This document shows, one piece after another, positions 31,738-41,893 of a DNA stretch of 64,000 nucleotides. The translations under genes were made by a program, and so were the position numbers. The first letter of the stretch is position 1. Each line of letters opens with the position of its first letter. The notes under the pieces were generated by a model that did not search any database, had not been told where the DNA came from, and saw only the letters and a program-made list of their open reading frames with translations. The stretch comes from Blepharisma stoltei. Its lineage: Eukaryota > Ciliophora > Heterotrichea > Heterotrichida > Blepharismidae. Location of the stretch: positions 124,001 through 188,000 of the forward strand of contig CAJZBQ010000046.1 in the NCBI GenBank assembly GCA_914767885.1, given 5' to 3'.

Positions 31738-34700
31738 CTAAAATATAAAGCATTTTTCTTTATCTTTCCCACCCTTAGCGTTTTTCCCAGATCCTTTAGA
31801 GCTTTCCTTACTACTCACACTCCCAGTTGTCGCAGTCCTCTGAAGACCCACTTCTCCCTCATTTTGACGCAAGTTGCTCGTATTCCCAACAGTCACCGCT
31901 CTTTGTATCCTATTTTCCATGACATTTTCCACACATGGTGCTTGTGCAGGGGCGCTCTCATAGGTCGGCTTCTGATTTTGATTTTTTTGTGTTTCTACCT
32001 TCATAGCCATTCCAGTCCCGAACACCGAAATTGCTAATTTTTTGGTTTGCATATAATTGCACAAGAAATCGTCTACGAGGACACTAGTAAATTGTTCCTT
32101 ATAGTTAAAATTAGGGTGTTCTGAATAGCCAGGAAACACATTAGTTCTACGTATCCCAAGGCCTGGGAAGTGGTACTCACAATACACGTTATTTGCGTGG
32201 GATAAAGGAATATTCCAAGCCTCATGGATTTCGACACGGAAATTTATGAGGGATCCAATAAGTTCTTCAGGGGTTTCTGGGCCTTCGTCTAGCATGTTGC
32301 CGTCTTCGTCTGTAGGGACAATGTTCATTTTAAGAAGTCCTGCGTCTCCTCCGCTTGTACTAATTATAAGAATGTTAAAAGGGTTATCAAATAGCAACCC
32401 AAGGGGTTTTAAAGAATAATAGCCTTTTCCAAGTATATTTTCTTCTGGAGGATCCCATAGTGGATCTTCTTCAGGAGACGGATCAGTTTGTTCGTCTAGC
32501 ATTTCTCTGAGCATACAAAGCCTGTCTTCGAATTTTTCTACATCCCATAGCCAAATCAAGCCATAATCTTGGTTTTGTACTTCGACTTTAAGTTCTTTTT
32601 CCCAATAATCAGGCTCCAAATCTTCTTCTTTTTCGACCTCATCAGGAAGAAGATTGATGATTTTTACATTGAATTTTACATGTCGGCTTAAATCTGTCGC
32701 TATTAAATTGGCTTCGTTTACAAGTGGGAAAAGTTTGGCAAGCCTGGAATGAAGCTGGCGTTTTTTACTGATTGGCTCAGGTTCTGGAGGGACTTCAAGG
32801 GCTAAAGCAGGCTCTTGTGGAGGCTCAGCTGAATTTTCATGGTTTTCAGGGTGGGTTTCTGGCTCAGTCACAATGTCATTTTTAGGCTCTTCATGAGGAA
32901 TTGAAGCAGTTTTTGTTAGAATTGGGGTTGGAGGCTGTGGAGGCAGCTGTGGTATTTCTTTTTCCAGCTCTAATTGTTGGGCTTCGTTTTTCTCCTCCAT
33001 TGCGAATTCGTAGTCAATATCATTTTCTTTGTATTTTGAGTCTTCTCCAGGTCTTTTGAATAAGTAAATTTGATTTGTCCCTATGATGATTCTGTCCAGG
33101 TGCTTAAGAATAACTTTTTCATAAACTTTTTGACCGTTTACATATAAAAATTCACTGCAAGAGGGTTCTATAGGCTCCAACGTGATATTTTCATTTTCAT
33201 CTTTATTAAAAGTACAATGCCTCGGCCTAACACTAGAATTCGCAATAATTATATCTGGCTTAGGGTTTCCAGTTTTCCTACCCACAACCAATGGTACATT
33301 ATCAAAATTATATACAACTTTTCCAGAGAGCAAATGATCTTCATTAAGATTCGTAATATGAGGCCCAGATCTGTCAATTTCTGGCTCAAAGTCTTCTTGA
33401 ATAGCTTCTCTTTGCTGCTGCCAGCTCATGCTTTGTGCAGTTGAAAATTTCTCATTTGCTTCTAGCATTTCTCTAAGCTCCCTTAATCTTTCAATTCCTC
33501 CTGCTTCTTCAATTAAAGATTTTAACTCTTCATTTTCTTTACTCCCCCCTCCATGAGCGAACAAAACTGTTTGAAAAATCACTATTTTCTACCCAAAAAC
33601 CCACCATGCGTGAGCGAACAAAAAATTATATTATACAATAAAATTTATATATAAATATTTTTAAAAAAAAAAATTAACTCCTTTTCGAACAAAATTCTTT
33701 AGTCCTCAAGGAGGGGAGGGGAGTTAGTAAGTTCTCTGATGATTTTTTCTTCTGGAGACTCATTAACAACTGCATGATTTTTTTATATTTTTCTATAAAA
33801 ATAGGCTAATTTCTATTAATATCAATTCTTATTTTTCTATGAAAAGTAATGCTTTATGTTTTAAATAATGAGGATATTTCTTGCTAAAAAAATATTTTTT
33901 TTGCTCTATCAGCGTACCTAAGAGTGGACAGTGTTTCTTCATAATTTACAGTGGCAGGTGAAAGTGCGCAAACCATGACAGTTTTACTGTTCCCTCCCAA
34001 GGCATTTTGCAAAATTCTTGTGAGTGCTGAATCTCTGTACGGGATCACAATACCTTTTTTATTGTCTTTTCCGGACGATTTTTCGGCTAAAGCTTCAATA
34101 ACTGACCCTAATACGACCAAAGATTTATTAATAGCGCAGCCTTCTTTAAGCCTTTCTCCAGTAGCTCCTGTTTGGCCAGCTTTTTCGCTGCCTGCTAAAT
34201 CAACCAGATTAATAACAGAAACTTTTCCTGTTTTTGTGTCATTATTAATCAGAATTTGCTTAAACTCTATAGTAAAAATTGTATGAGCTCGGCTGCTTGT
34301 AGCATTCATCTGTGTTGATCCAATTGACCTATTTGTGTTTCCTTTTTCCATCAATTTTTCAATTTCCGCATATGAGCTGACAGGGTGTTTTGATAAATTT
34401 TCGACAAAAACCCCAGTGACTTTGCTTTCTCTGATTTTGAGGCCTCCTTGTGGTCTTTGGTTTACAGGGATTAGCAAATCCTGTATCCTTATATATTTTA
34501 ATTATAAAAAAATTCTTTCTATTATTTTTCATTTTTTTTTCAAAATAAATCATGATACTTTTTCATTATAAATTTCAAGCATACTTACCATAACTTCAAA
34601 CATCAAATTCGGGTTCGGATTTTGGTTAATTCTGATAAAGATTTCTTCTGAACTCACTGGGATGATGCCTTTATTAGCTCCATATCCTACCATAGAATAG

Positions 34701-35110
34701 GATTTTCCTGAGCCAGTTTGTCCATATGCAAAAAGGCAACAATTGTAACCTTCCCAAGCGTTGTTTAAAACTTGTTCTCCAAGCTCATGGTACACTATTT
34801 GTTGGTCTGCATATCGGTCGTCAGCTCTGAGCAGGTAGCCATCTTCTCTTTCTGTGAAGCCATCGTGGGACCAAAAGGAATAATCAAATGAAAAATCTCT
34901 AGGATTGCCAGTTTTTGGGTCAGTAATTATAGTGGTTTGACCATCCATTTTGATACAAAGCTGAGCGCCTAACTCATTGATTTTAATTTTTTATTTTTGA
35001 AAAAATAATTATTTTTTCATTTATTGATAATTTAATAAATTTTATTTATAGGATAAGTCCTTTTCTCTAGTATTGAAAGGCCGCACCCTGACAGCAACTT
35101 TTACACTCAT
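31738..35110 (-). CDS. Kinesin-3 family motor with FHA domain and C-terminal CaaX-like end
   Basis: The motor begins MSVKVAVRVRPFNTREKDL. It has the P-loop AYGQTGSGKSYS, switch I NATSSRAHT, switch II LVDLAGSE and the motor-end STLRYADRAKKI. The neck EEKIIREL and helix lead to an FHA domain (VVGRKTGNPKPDIIIA, RPRHCTF). An acidic/Pro region and a C2-like beta region follow (HEAWNIPLSHANNVYCEYH). The protein ends KEKCFIF, a CaaX-type motif. Kinesin-3 motors carry vesicles or intraflagellar cargo. Four IESs and one MITE interrupt it. At IES 33786-33894 a one-A difference leaves frame choice uncertain. Confidence 0.85.
33542..33726. mobile_element. Bogo-like MITE as IES, 185 bp, unit 2 only
   Basis: Left ACTCCCCCCTCCATGAGCGA, right AAGGAGGGGAGGGGAGTTAG. 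Unit 1 reads through CTTTACTAAGTTCTC, so this is a post-duplication insertion into the kinesin gene. Removal gives IIREL-T-KENEELKSL. Confidence 0.9.
33786..33894. other. IES, 109 bp, shared with unit 1
   Basis: Homologous in place and sequence to 29830-29936. Confidence 0.75.
34486..34557. other. IES, 72 bp, unit 2 only
   Basis: Unit 1 is uninterrupted at ATCCTGTACTTTTTC. Removal restores NEKVQDLLIP in the motor. Confidence 0.95.
34972..35055. other. IES, 84 bp, unit 2 only
   Basis: Unit 1 reads GCGCCTAAGTCC without it. Removal joins REKDL to GAQLCIKM. Confidence 0.95.
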
Positions 35111-35300
35111 ATTTATTATAAGTAAAACTTTTCTATTCTTAATTCTGTTGAATTTCTAAAATTGCTTTTTGAAGCAATTACAGGATTTTGATATAAAAAT
35201 TGTATTAGAGGCCCTTAAAGATCATTATTTTAATTAAATTGTGCTGTAATATACTTAAAATTGCTTTAAAATCCAATATGAAGTGATTTTGAAATTAATT

Positions 35301-36020
35301 TTAATTTCCCCAGTAAGCTTTTGTTGCATTAAATTTCAATCTTGGCATTGAAAGATAGTCATCCATGTGAGCTAATTCTCTGAAGTGGGATTTATAAGCT
35401 TGGAAGTTAGGAGATATATTTGCTAAATAGTCTTGGCTAAAAGCCTCAATTCTTTCAAAAAGCTCATGTGCGTAAAAATCTACAAAGGTTGGCTGATTTC
35501 CATTGAAAAATCTTTTTCCTTCTAAATATCTACCGACTTTGTCTAAAACTTCTCTCTTGCTGTCAAGAGCTTCAAGAATTTTTGCAATTGCATCTGGGTC
35601 ATAAGCTGCAACAGTAATCGGTATAAAAATATCTCTAACCCCCCATAAAAAAATTTATAAATGATAATTATATAAAATTTTATAAATAAAAAAATTATAT
35701 TATTTATTGGGTCTATTAAGGACTCCATAAATCATATTGACATAAGCTTGCTCAATTATAGTATTTCCAAGATAAGCTGAGTTGTATTTTAAAGCTATAT
35801 ACACAAAAATTGCATAGCTTTCAGTCAGCTTTATATCATCATCAATAAAATAAGGAAGATTTGGAAATTCAAAGCCAAGCTGATATTTATCTTTGGCAAT
35901 CCAATCATCTCCTATCAAATACTGCTTATCTTCAAAATCAACCTCTAGATGATAAAGCATCATTCTTATAGACTCGCCTAAACTTCTGACACTTCAATAT
36001 CCAAAAATCGGTTTTTGCAT
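35301..36020 (-). CDS. Glutathione S-transferase (mu-like)
   Basis: MQKPIFGYWSVRSLGESIRM carries the catalytic-type N-terminal Tyr region, with TGA as Trp. LGFEFPNLPYFIDDDIKLTES has the conserved cis-Pro and the Glu/Ser glutathione site. The alpha-helical C-terminal domain contains PTFVDFYAHELFERI, and the protein ends KAYWGN. About 220 residues after removing IES 35638-35706, normal for the family. Likely cytosolic conjugation or isomerase activity. Confidence 0.9.
35638..35706. other. IES, 69 bp, unit 2 only
   Basis: Interrupts the transferase after GVLNRPN. The decayed unit 1 copy lacks it. Removal continues with RDIFIPITVAAYDPD. Confidence 0.85.
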
Positions 36021-36075
36021 TTTTATTTATTAAATAATCCAATTTTCTCTTCCAAAAGTTAATAAAACTTCCTTA

Positions 36076-36586
36076 CTCCCCCCCATCCTTGATCGAACGA
36101 TTGACTGTAAAAATTCCTAAAAATTGGGGAAATTAACCCCCATCCTTGATCAAACGATTTTCATATGAAGCAACTTTTATATATATATAAAAATATATTA
36201 GTTATCAAAAGCTTGGGAAGATGTACCTAATGAAGTTGTTTTCAGACAGAAAGCTGCGGAATCAACCATCCGAAGTGATTAGCCATCAACCTAGGCTTAA
36301 AAACTCAATAATCTAAAAAATAGAACAAATTAAAATTTATACAGTTTAAAAGGGTAACTAATAAACCAAAATATTAAAAATTGGTATTTTATGAAATTAA
36401 TTCAATTTTTTGCTGTAAAAATAATTATTAAATACTTTTAACCCTCTTCTTTTAAAAGCAAATAAAAAAAATACATATATATATATTTTTTATTTTATAT
36501 ATAAATTTTTTTTCCAAAAAATTTTTTTTAACCCCCATCCTTGATCGAACGATGGCGAGTCGTTCGATCAAGGATGGGGGGAGTTA
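36076..36586. mobile_element. Second MITE family, copy 2 (511 bp)
   Basis: TA-flanked, TACTCCCCC...CATCCTTGATCGAACGA at the left and TCGTTCGATCAAGGATGG...GAGTTA at the right. The body matches 24773-25329 with small indels. Intergenic between the transferase and the leucine-rich gene. Confidence 0.9.
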
Positions 36587-36652
36587 GTTTATTTTATATT
36601 CTATCTCATAAAAAGAGAAGTTACTTTTCAATGCATAAAAGCAATAGTAAAT

Positions 36653-37798
36653 ATGGAAGATATTGAAGAAACCATCGAGCGCCGAAGACTTGATATTGAA
36701 AAAGAATGCCAGTCTAAAAAGATTGATCTCACCGCAATGGGTTTAGATGATTTAGATGCCCTTACTGTTGCAATTAGCATATTTAAAAGAAGTGATGAGA
36801 TTGAAACTATTTATTTAGGCTCAAATTCTATAGGAGATGAAGGCCTGGATGCAATTGCAAATTCTCTTTCTAAGCATCCAGAGCTGAAACATCTGTATCT
36901 AGGAAGCAATTTGTTTAGAGAGTCAGGACTCAATGCAATTGCCAATGTGATGCCTGATCTTATTAATTTGCAGACCTTAAGTTTAGGTGGGGCACAGATT
37001 GATGATAATCTCTGTACAAGTTTGGCGAGTTCTTTAATGGCGATGGAGTCATGCTCTCTTCGTTATCTTTTTCTATTATTTTTTATTGAAAATTAATTTT
37101 TTTAAAAAAATAAAAAATCTTGATTTTTATAGTAAATTTAAAAAATTTAAAAGAAATTATTCATTATAATTGGTAATAAATGGGAATAGGATTGGAGATG
37201 AAGGCTTATTATCTTTGATGTATATATTGATATAGAGTTGCCTTAACAAGCGAGAAATTCCATCTAGAGACTTTACATTTAGGAGACAATGAGTTTACTT
37301 CAAGCGGCTTAAAAATTTTGGCAGAGTTCATTGAAAATGATACTTCTTTGGTAAAATTGTTCTTAAATGATAACGATTTTGAAGGAGATGGCCTTGGAGA
37401 TTTAAGTGAAGCATTGTGTGCGAATAGAAACTTAAAGTTTATAAGCCTAGCGAACTGCGGGATTACTGATGAAAATTTTAAGCCAATATTAGCTTGTTTA
37501 AGTGTCAATGAAACCTTGGAGTCATTACACATATGGAATAATTTGTTAACTCAAGAGTCTGCTGAACTTATTTTAGAAGTATTAAGAAGACATAATAACA
37601 CCTTGACTGATTTACAAATATTCGGAAATCAAATAGAAGATTATGAAAGCTATAAAGAGGTAGATTGATAATTAGGAATTAAATGAAGCATTAGCGAAAA
37701 ATCAAGCCTTGGTGAGAGGAGGGGAAATTGATGAAGAAGAGGAAAAAGAATTCGCAGAAATAATTGAAAGCCAATCTGAAGAAAGCCATCCAGTTTAA
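36653..37798 (+). CDS. Leucine-rich repeat protein (ribonuclease-inhibitor type)
   Basis: Repeats such as IETIYLGSNSIGDEGLDAIA, LKHLYLGSNLFRESGLNAIA and LETLHLGDNEFTSSGLKILA fit the 28-residue RI-like class. The repeat run is only regular after removal of IES 37076-37178 and two 16-nt introns (37220-37235, 37660-37675). The acidic C-terminus ends SEESHPV. Probably a protein-interaction scaffold. Confidence 0.8.
37076..37178. other. IES, 103 bp
   Basis: Removal gives the repeat LRYLFL-NGNRIGDEGLLSL. Confidence 0.75.
37220..37235 (+). other. 16-nt intron
   Basis: GTATATATTGATATAG. Contains TAG in frame; removal gives GLLSLIVALTSEKFHLETL. Confidence 0.85.
37660..37675 (+). other. 16-nt intron
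   Basis: GTAGATTGATAATTAG. Removal joins YESYKE to ELNEALAKNQALV and shifts into the open frame to 37798. Confidence 0.85.
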
Positions 37799-37983
37799 GG
37801 TAATAACAAATTAGAGTAGTAAATTTAATTAAATCAGATATAATTTATGTTTCTTGATTTTGATTTTGTGAATCCTTTAGATACAATATACCATCTTTCT
37901 CAATAAATTTAACGAACTTCTGAATTGCCGTTAAATATTCAATCATTCATTTTTTTTATCTGATGATATCATTATTTTCCTTA

Positions 37984-38289
37984 CTCTCTCCCTCTCCGAA
38001 AAAGAACAAAAAAATTTTGTTAATCTTTTTAAAAAAATTATATAGAAAAAATTTTTTTTTCGAAATTTAAAAAAGTAAATATAATTTTATTTGTAAAATT
38101 TATGTTTTAAAATGTAAGCTAGAATTAGCTAGAGATTTCATTATAAATTATAACTTATATATATAAAAAATATTTTTTTATCAAAAATTTTTCTATTAAA
38201 AAAAATTTTTCTCTCATGGAAGAGTGTGCTTTTTAGGGAAAATAGGGATTTTTCCAGTATTTTTGTTCGTTCACAGAGGGGAGGAGTTA
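37984..38289. mobile_element. Bogo-like MITE, diverged, 306 bp
   Basis: Left TACTCTCTCCCTCTCCG, right TTCGTTCACAGAGGGGAGGA then GTTA. The middle matches the AGCTAGAGATTTCATTATA core. Intergenic, between convergent genes. Confidence 0.75.
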
Positions 38290-38456
38290 GAACTTCAAAT
38301 TTTAGATACTAGCTTCAGGATTTGATAAAGTACTGAAAATTTCAATTAAAAATCAATATACCGCCTTTTCTCTATCTGTTTCTCGTCTTTATATATTTCA
38401 ATTTATTTAAATCTCTCCATATTTAAAATGTTTATAAGTTTATCAATTATTATTAG

Positions 38457-41400
38457 TTCACATAAAGTATTTCAACAACCTCAGCTACGAGCTGCTCAAG
38501 CATCATATCAGCAAGATCCAGCTTTACTTGGGTTTCTTCGAATTCATAATCAACCCACTGTTGATCATTTTCCATGACTTCTAATGTCAACAGCCTAGCT
38601 AGCTTTTCTTCACGGATTTTTCGTAAAATTTCTTCTTCTGTGCTGACACTGGCGTTTAGGTCGAATTCTGGGATTGTGCCTGCTCGTATTTTGCTGCACT
38701 CCAATATATTGTCTCTGACTTGGCTAAATATTTCATATATATTTAATATATTCTTAACTAAACCGTATTTGTGCATTAATTCTAGTAAAATTATTCATAG
38801 TAAAATTAGCTGAGAAAAGCATATTTGAAGTACTTGGACTTCGGTTACTCCATGGCATAGGCACACCTTTTTCTCCATTTTTTCTGTATTGTTGCAAATT
38901 CTCATTAATGGCATCAAAAATCATTTTATTGTGTATAGATTCAGCTTCTGCAAGGGCATCAGGTTTTGCTTCTTTTTCTAATTTATCATAGAAGTTTGGC
39001 GATAAAACAGGATCTGCTGGAGGATCAGGGATTATGGCAGTCCCAATTTCATTTTCTTGCATCTTGGAAAGCTGATCTAAAGGATTTCTGCATATAGGTG
39101 TTAATAAGCTCTCTTGGGCTATTTCAGGGCTTTGCAATACAAAATTTAATAATTTTTCTGTATATGCTGGATTGGGTTATTATAGGAAATGAGTTTATTC
39201 TTTATAAAATGCTGGATTTTAATTAAAATAATATATTGCCTCACAGCATTTTCATCTGTATTTGATATCACTTTAGGGCTTTCCACAGAGATATCTATAA
39301 TTGGCATTTCATATGGTCTGCAATGTCTTACTTCTTCTACAATTAAATCAAAAATAATGAAATCTGTTATTTTTACCAAGAAATCAGGAGAAATCAGCAG
39401 CTGCTTTATAGTTTCACTAACAATCTTAATCTTAATTAGCTGTGCTTCGTTTTCGTTTAACTTCAAACATGCATCACCTGGATAGGCTCCGCTCCTGCTT
39501 CCTGGTTCCTTATCACCACTTGTCTTTCACCGCCTGGTGTTAGTCTGGATAGTCCTTCGGCTTCAGGAGTTCGGATTTCGACAGTTGTCCTACCAGCTCG
39601 CGGGCAAAACTACTTTGCATCTGTCTGGACGCCTAGGTCCCAGTCGCCACCTCTAGGGTTGATGGGACACTTTCAGAGCCTTGGGCATATTATGTCATCA
39701 TTGCCGGATAAATTCGCTAGGTGAAGCCAACCTCAGAATCAAAATTTGCCAAGAGGAGATTTCTGTTCGGTAATACAGAATATTCGAGTTCCGCAATTTT
39801 TGATTATTATAGCTTCATAAACAAATTCAGACAAAATCCCGTTATACATATTTTCCAGTGCATCAGAAATAAGCATTTCTTCACATTGAGCTGTGTCTCA
39901 TATTTTTCATAATTTTTACCTAAAAATCCATATAAAATATTTCCCAAGCTTTCCTATTGAGCTTCATCAAATGGTCTTGCGATTTTTTCTTGGAATTTTT
40001 CCATATCAATTAAACATTCAAGGTCTGGGTTTTCTATTGACGGTTCTTCTGGGATATTACAATTCGAATTTTCAGGTGAGCTTCATTCCTGTATCAGAAT
40101 TGCTGAATTTTTATTAATAGGAGAGCTGTTTTTTGAATGAGACTCATTATCGCTTAATAAATAAGGCGTTCCTCCTGGCTCTACTATTAAATTTGGCCTA
40201 GGGCTTGCTTCATATTCAATTAAGCTTGAACTGTCATTTTTTTCACTTGAGGATTCTTTGGAGTTTTCTGTGTTTAAATCTAAGCCTTCTTCAAAACTTT
40301 TAGAGATTTCTTGAGCATTTTTTTCAGCTGAGGACTGGATCTCAGCGTCTCCTTGGAAGGATTTGAACGATTGTGAGCTTTCTTCAGAAAATTCGCAAAT
40401 AATTGGTTCTGAATCTATAGAGATGCTATATTTTTATATATAAATGTGCAAAAATTCATTTTTTTAAAAAATATAATAAAAATTATATATTTAAGAATAT
40501 TCTCAAGCTCAGGGCTCAGGAATTTTTCGACTTGTAATGCATTAAATTCTGGGGAATCCCGTTCTTCTGCTATTACATTTTTTATTTCATGGAATATAGA
40601 ATCAATAAACTTGGAATCCTGCCCAATTGGAGATTTATCAGGTATAGGAAATTGCAATGCTTTTATTTGCTCAATAAAGCTATTCGAAATATCAGCCGGC
40701 TTTTTACTTTGGCAAGGAGACAGCTCGTCGATATCAATTGATTTTTTTTCTTCTTTGTTTTCTTCAGTCTCATTATTTTCAATATCAAGCTCGCTTACCC
40801 TTACACTTTTGTTGCTAGCGGAATCAGAATAATTGTCCCATTCTTTTTCTTGGGAATTTATGACGTCTCCTAAAGCTTTTTCTAAAATTCCGCTATTTTT
40901 TTGCTCTATTAATTTGTCGGCTAACTGTTTTCGCTGCTCAAATGTTTTAATTAAAGATTCTTCATCAGCATTTTCTAAATCCCCCTCGGTGAGGAACAAA
41001 ATCATTGGAAATTCCCCTATTTTTTAGGTAAAAACCCACCCTCCGTGAGCTGACAAGAAAAATTTTTTAATATCGCAATATTTTAGTGAAAATGTTTTGA
41101 TATATAAGTGATCATTCTTATATTGAAATCTCTAGCTAATTCTGTTTATTTTAAGCAGCTCGCATTTTAAAAAAATAATTTTTATTATCTTTGCTTCCAA
41201 TTATTACGAGTTAAGATTTTTTTAAATTTAAAAAAAATCATAGAAAAAACATTTTTATTCGCTTACATAGGGTAGTAAGTTATCAGAAAGTGCTGACTTA
41301 ACTGCTTCTATATTTTCGTCAAAAATTTGGTTTATATGGGAGTATCGCCTTTCTATTATTTCTTGGAAAAATTTCATAGTTTCTTTATCATTTCCTACTT

Positions 41401-41839
41401 TTTTCGCAATTTTTTCTATATCTTGCATATCTTTTTCCTTAAGCTCTTTAAGTTTTTGTTTTTGATGTATTCTTCATTGCATTTGTGACTCTAAAATTTC
41501 CTGGATTTCCTTTTGTTTTTCTTTATTTATTCCATTTTTGATTCCTTCTTCTCTCAATCTCTCTAATTCATGTGAAGAAATCGCTGCAGGTACCGGTGAA
41601 AACTTCCGGAAATGAGAGTCTAGGTCAAGCCCTGCTGAATCTTCTCACTCTTTTTTTACAGGCACAGGGGATAGTCTCGCGAACTGAGATTCTGCATTTG
41701 ATTCTTCCCATTTTTGTCCATTTGACAGTTTATTAAAAGTTCTAGGACTTATATGGTCTGATTCTTCTCAGCTGCTCCCATTTGTGAAGTTATCTGGTTT
41801 TCCTATTTTTCTCAATATTTTTTGTATACATTTCTGCAT
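38457..41839 (-). CDS. DUF4378-like cytoskeletal/centrosomal protein, copy 2
   Basis: Starts MQKCIQKILRKIGKP. Near the N-terminus three WE(E/D)S motifs are coded by TGA, TGG and TGA, good internal proof of the code. A coiled coil follows (ELKEKDMQDIEKIAKK), then acidic Ser-rich regions. The C-terminal domain matches copy 1: IHNKMIFDAINENLQQYR, VPMPWSN, then DQQWVDYEFEETQVKLDLADMM. It crosses IESs at 38727-38802, 39165-39235 and 40418-40485 and a MITE at 40978-41277. The region 39470-39960 (GC-rich segment and a frame change) is not resolved, so a break there cannot be ruled out. Confidence 0.6.
38727..38802. other. Probable IES, edges unresolved
   Basis: The frame changes between NMLFSANF and SQVRDNILE. 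Several TA pairs fit, giving 46-76 bp. Confidence 0.45.
39165..39235. other. IES, 71 bp
   Basis: Removal joins ENAVRQY to TEKLLNFVLQS, aligning with copy 1 (ALCKYLAELFNAI). Confidence 0.75.
39475..39720. mobile_element. GC-rich retroposon-like segment
   Basis: Much GC-richer than its host gene. It holds CCAGGTGATGCATG on the minus strand, close to CCAGGTGTTGCATGG in the insertion at 28954-29486, and ATCCGGCAA as in 61541-62080. No clear target duplication. One minus-strand frame stays open through its right part, so some of it could be host coding sequence. Confidence 0.4.
40418..40485. other. IES, 68 bp
   Basis: Removal joins LENILKYI to DSEPIICEFSEE in frame. Confidence 0.65.
40978..41277. 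mobile_element. Bogo-like MITE as IES, 300 bp
   Basis: Ends AAATCCCCCTCGGTGAGG and ATAGGGTAGTAAG. Removal joins VKSALSDNL to ENADEESLIKTF in the second DUF4378-like gene. Confidence 0.8.
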
Positions 41840-41893
41840 TATATAAACCTATTATTTAATAAAAATCCTATTTATAAGGCTTAAAATTTTGCA

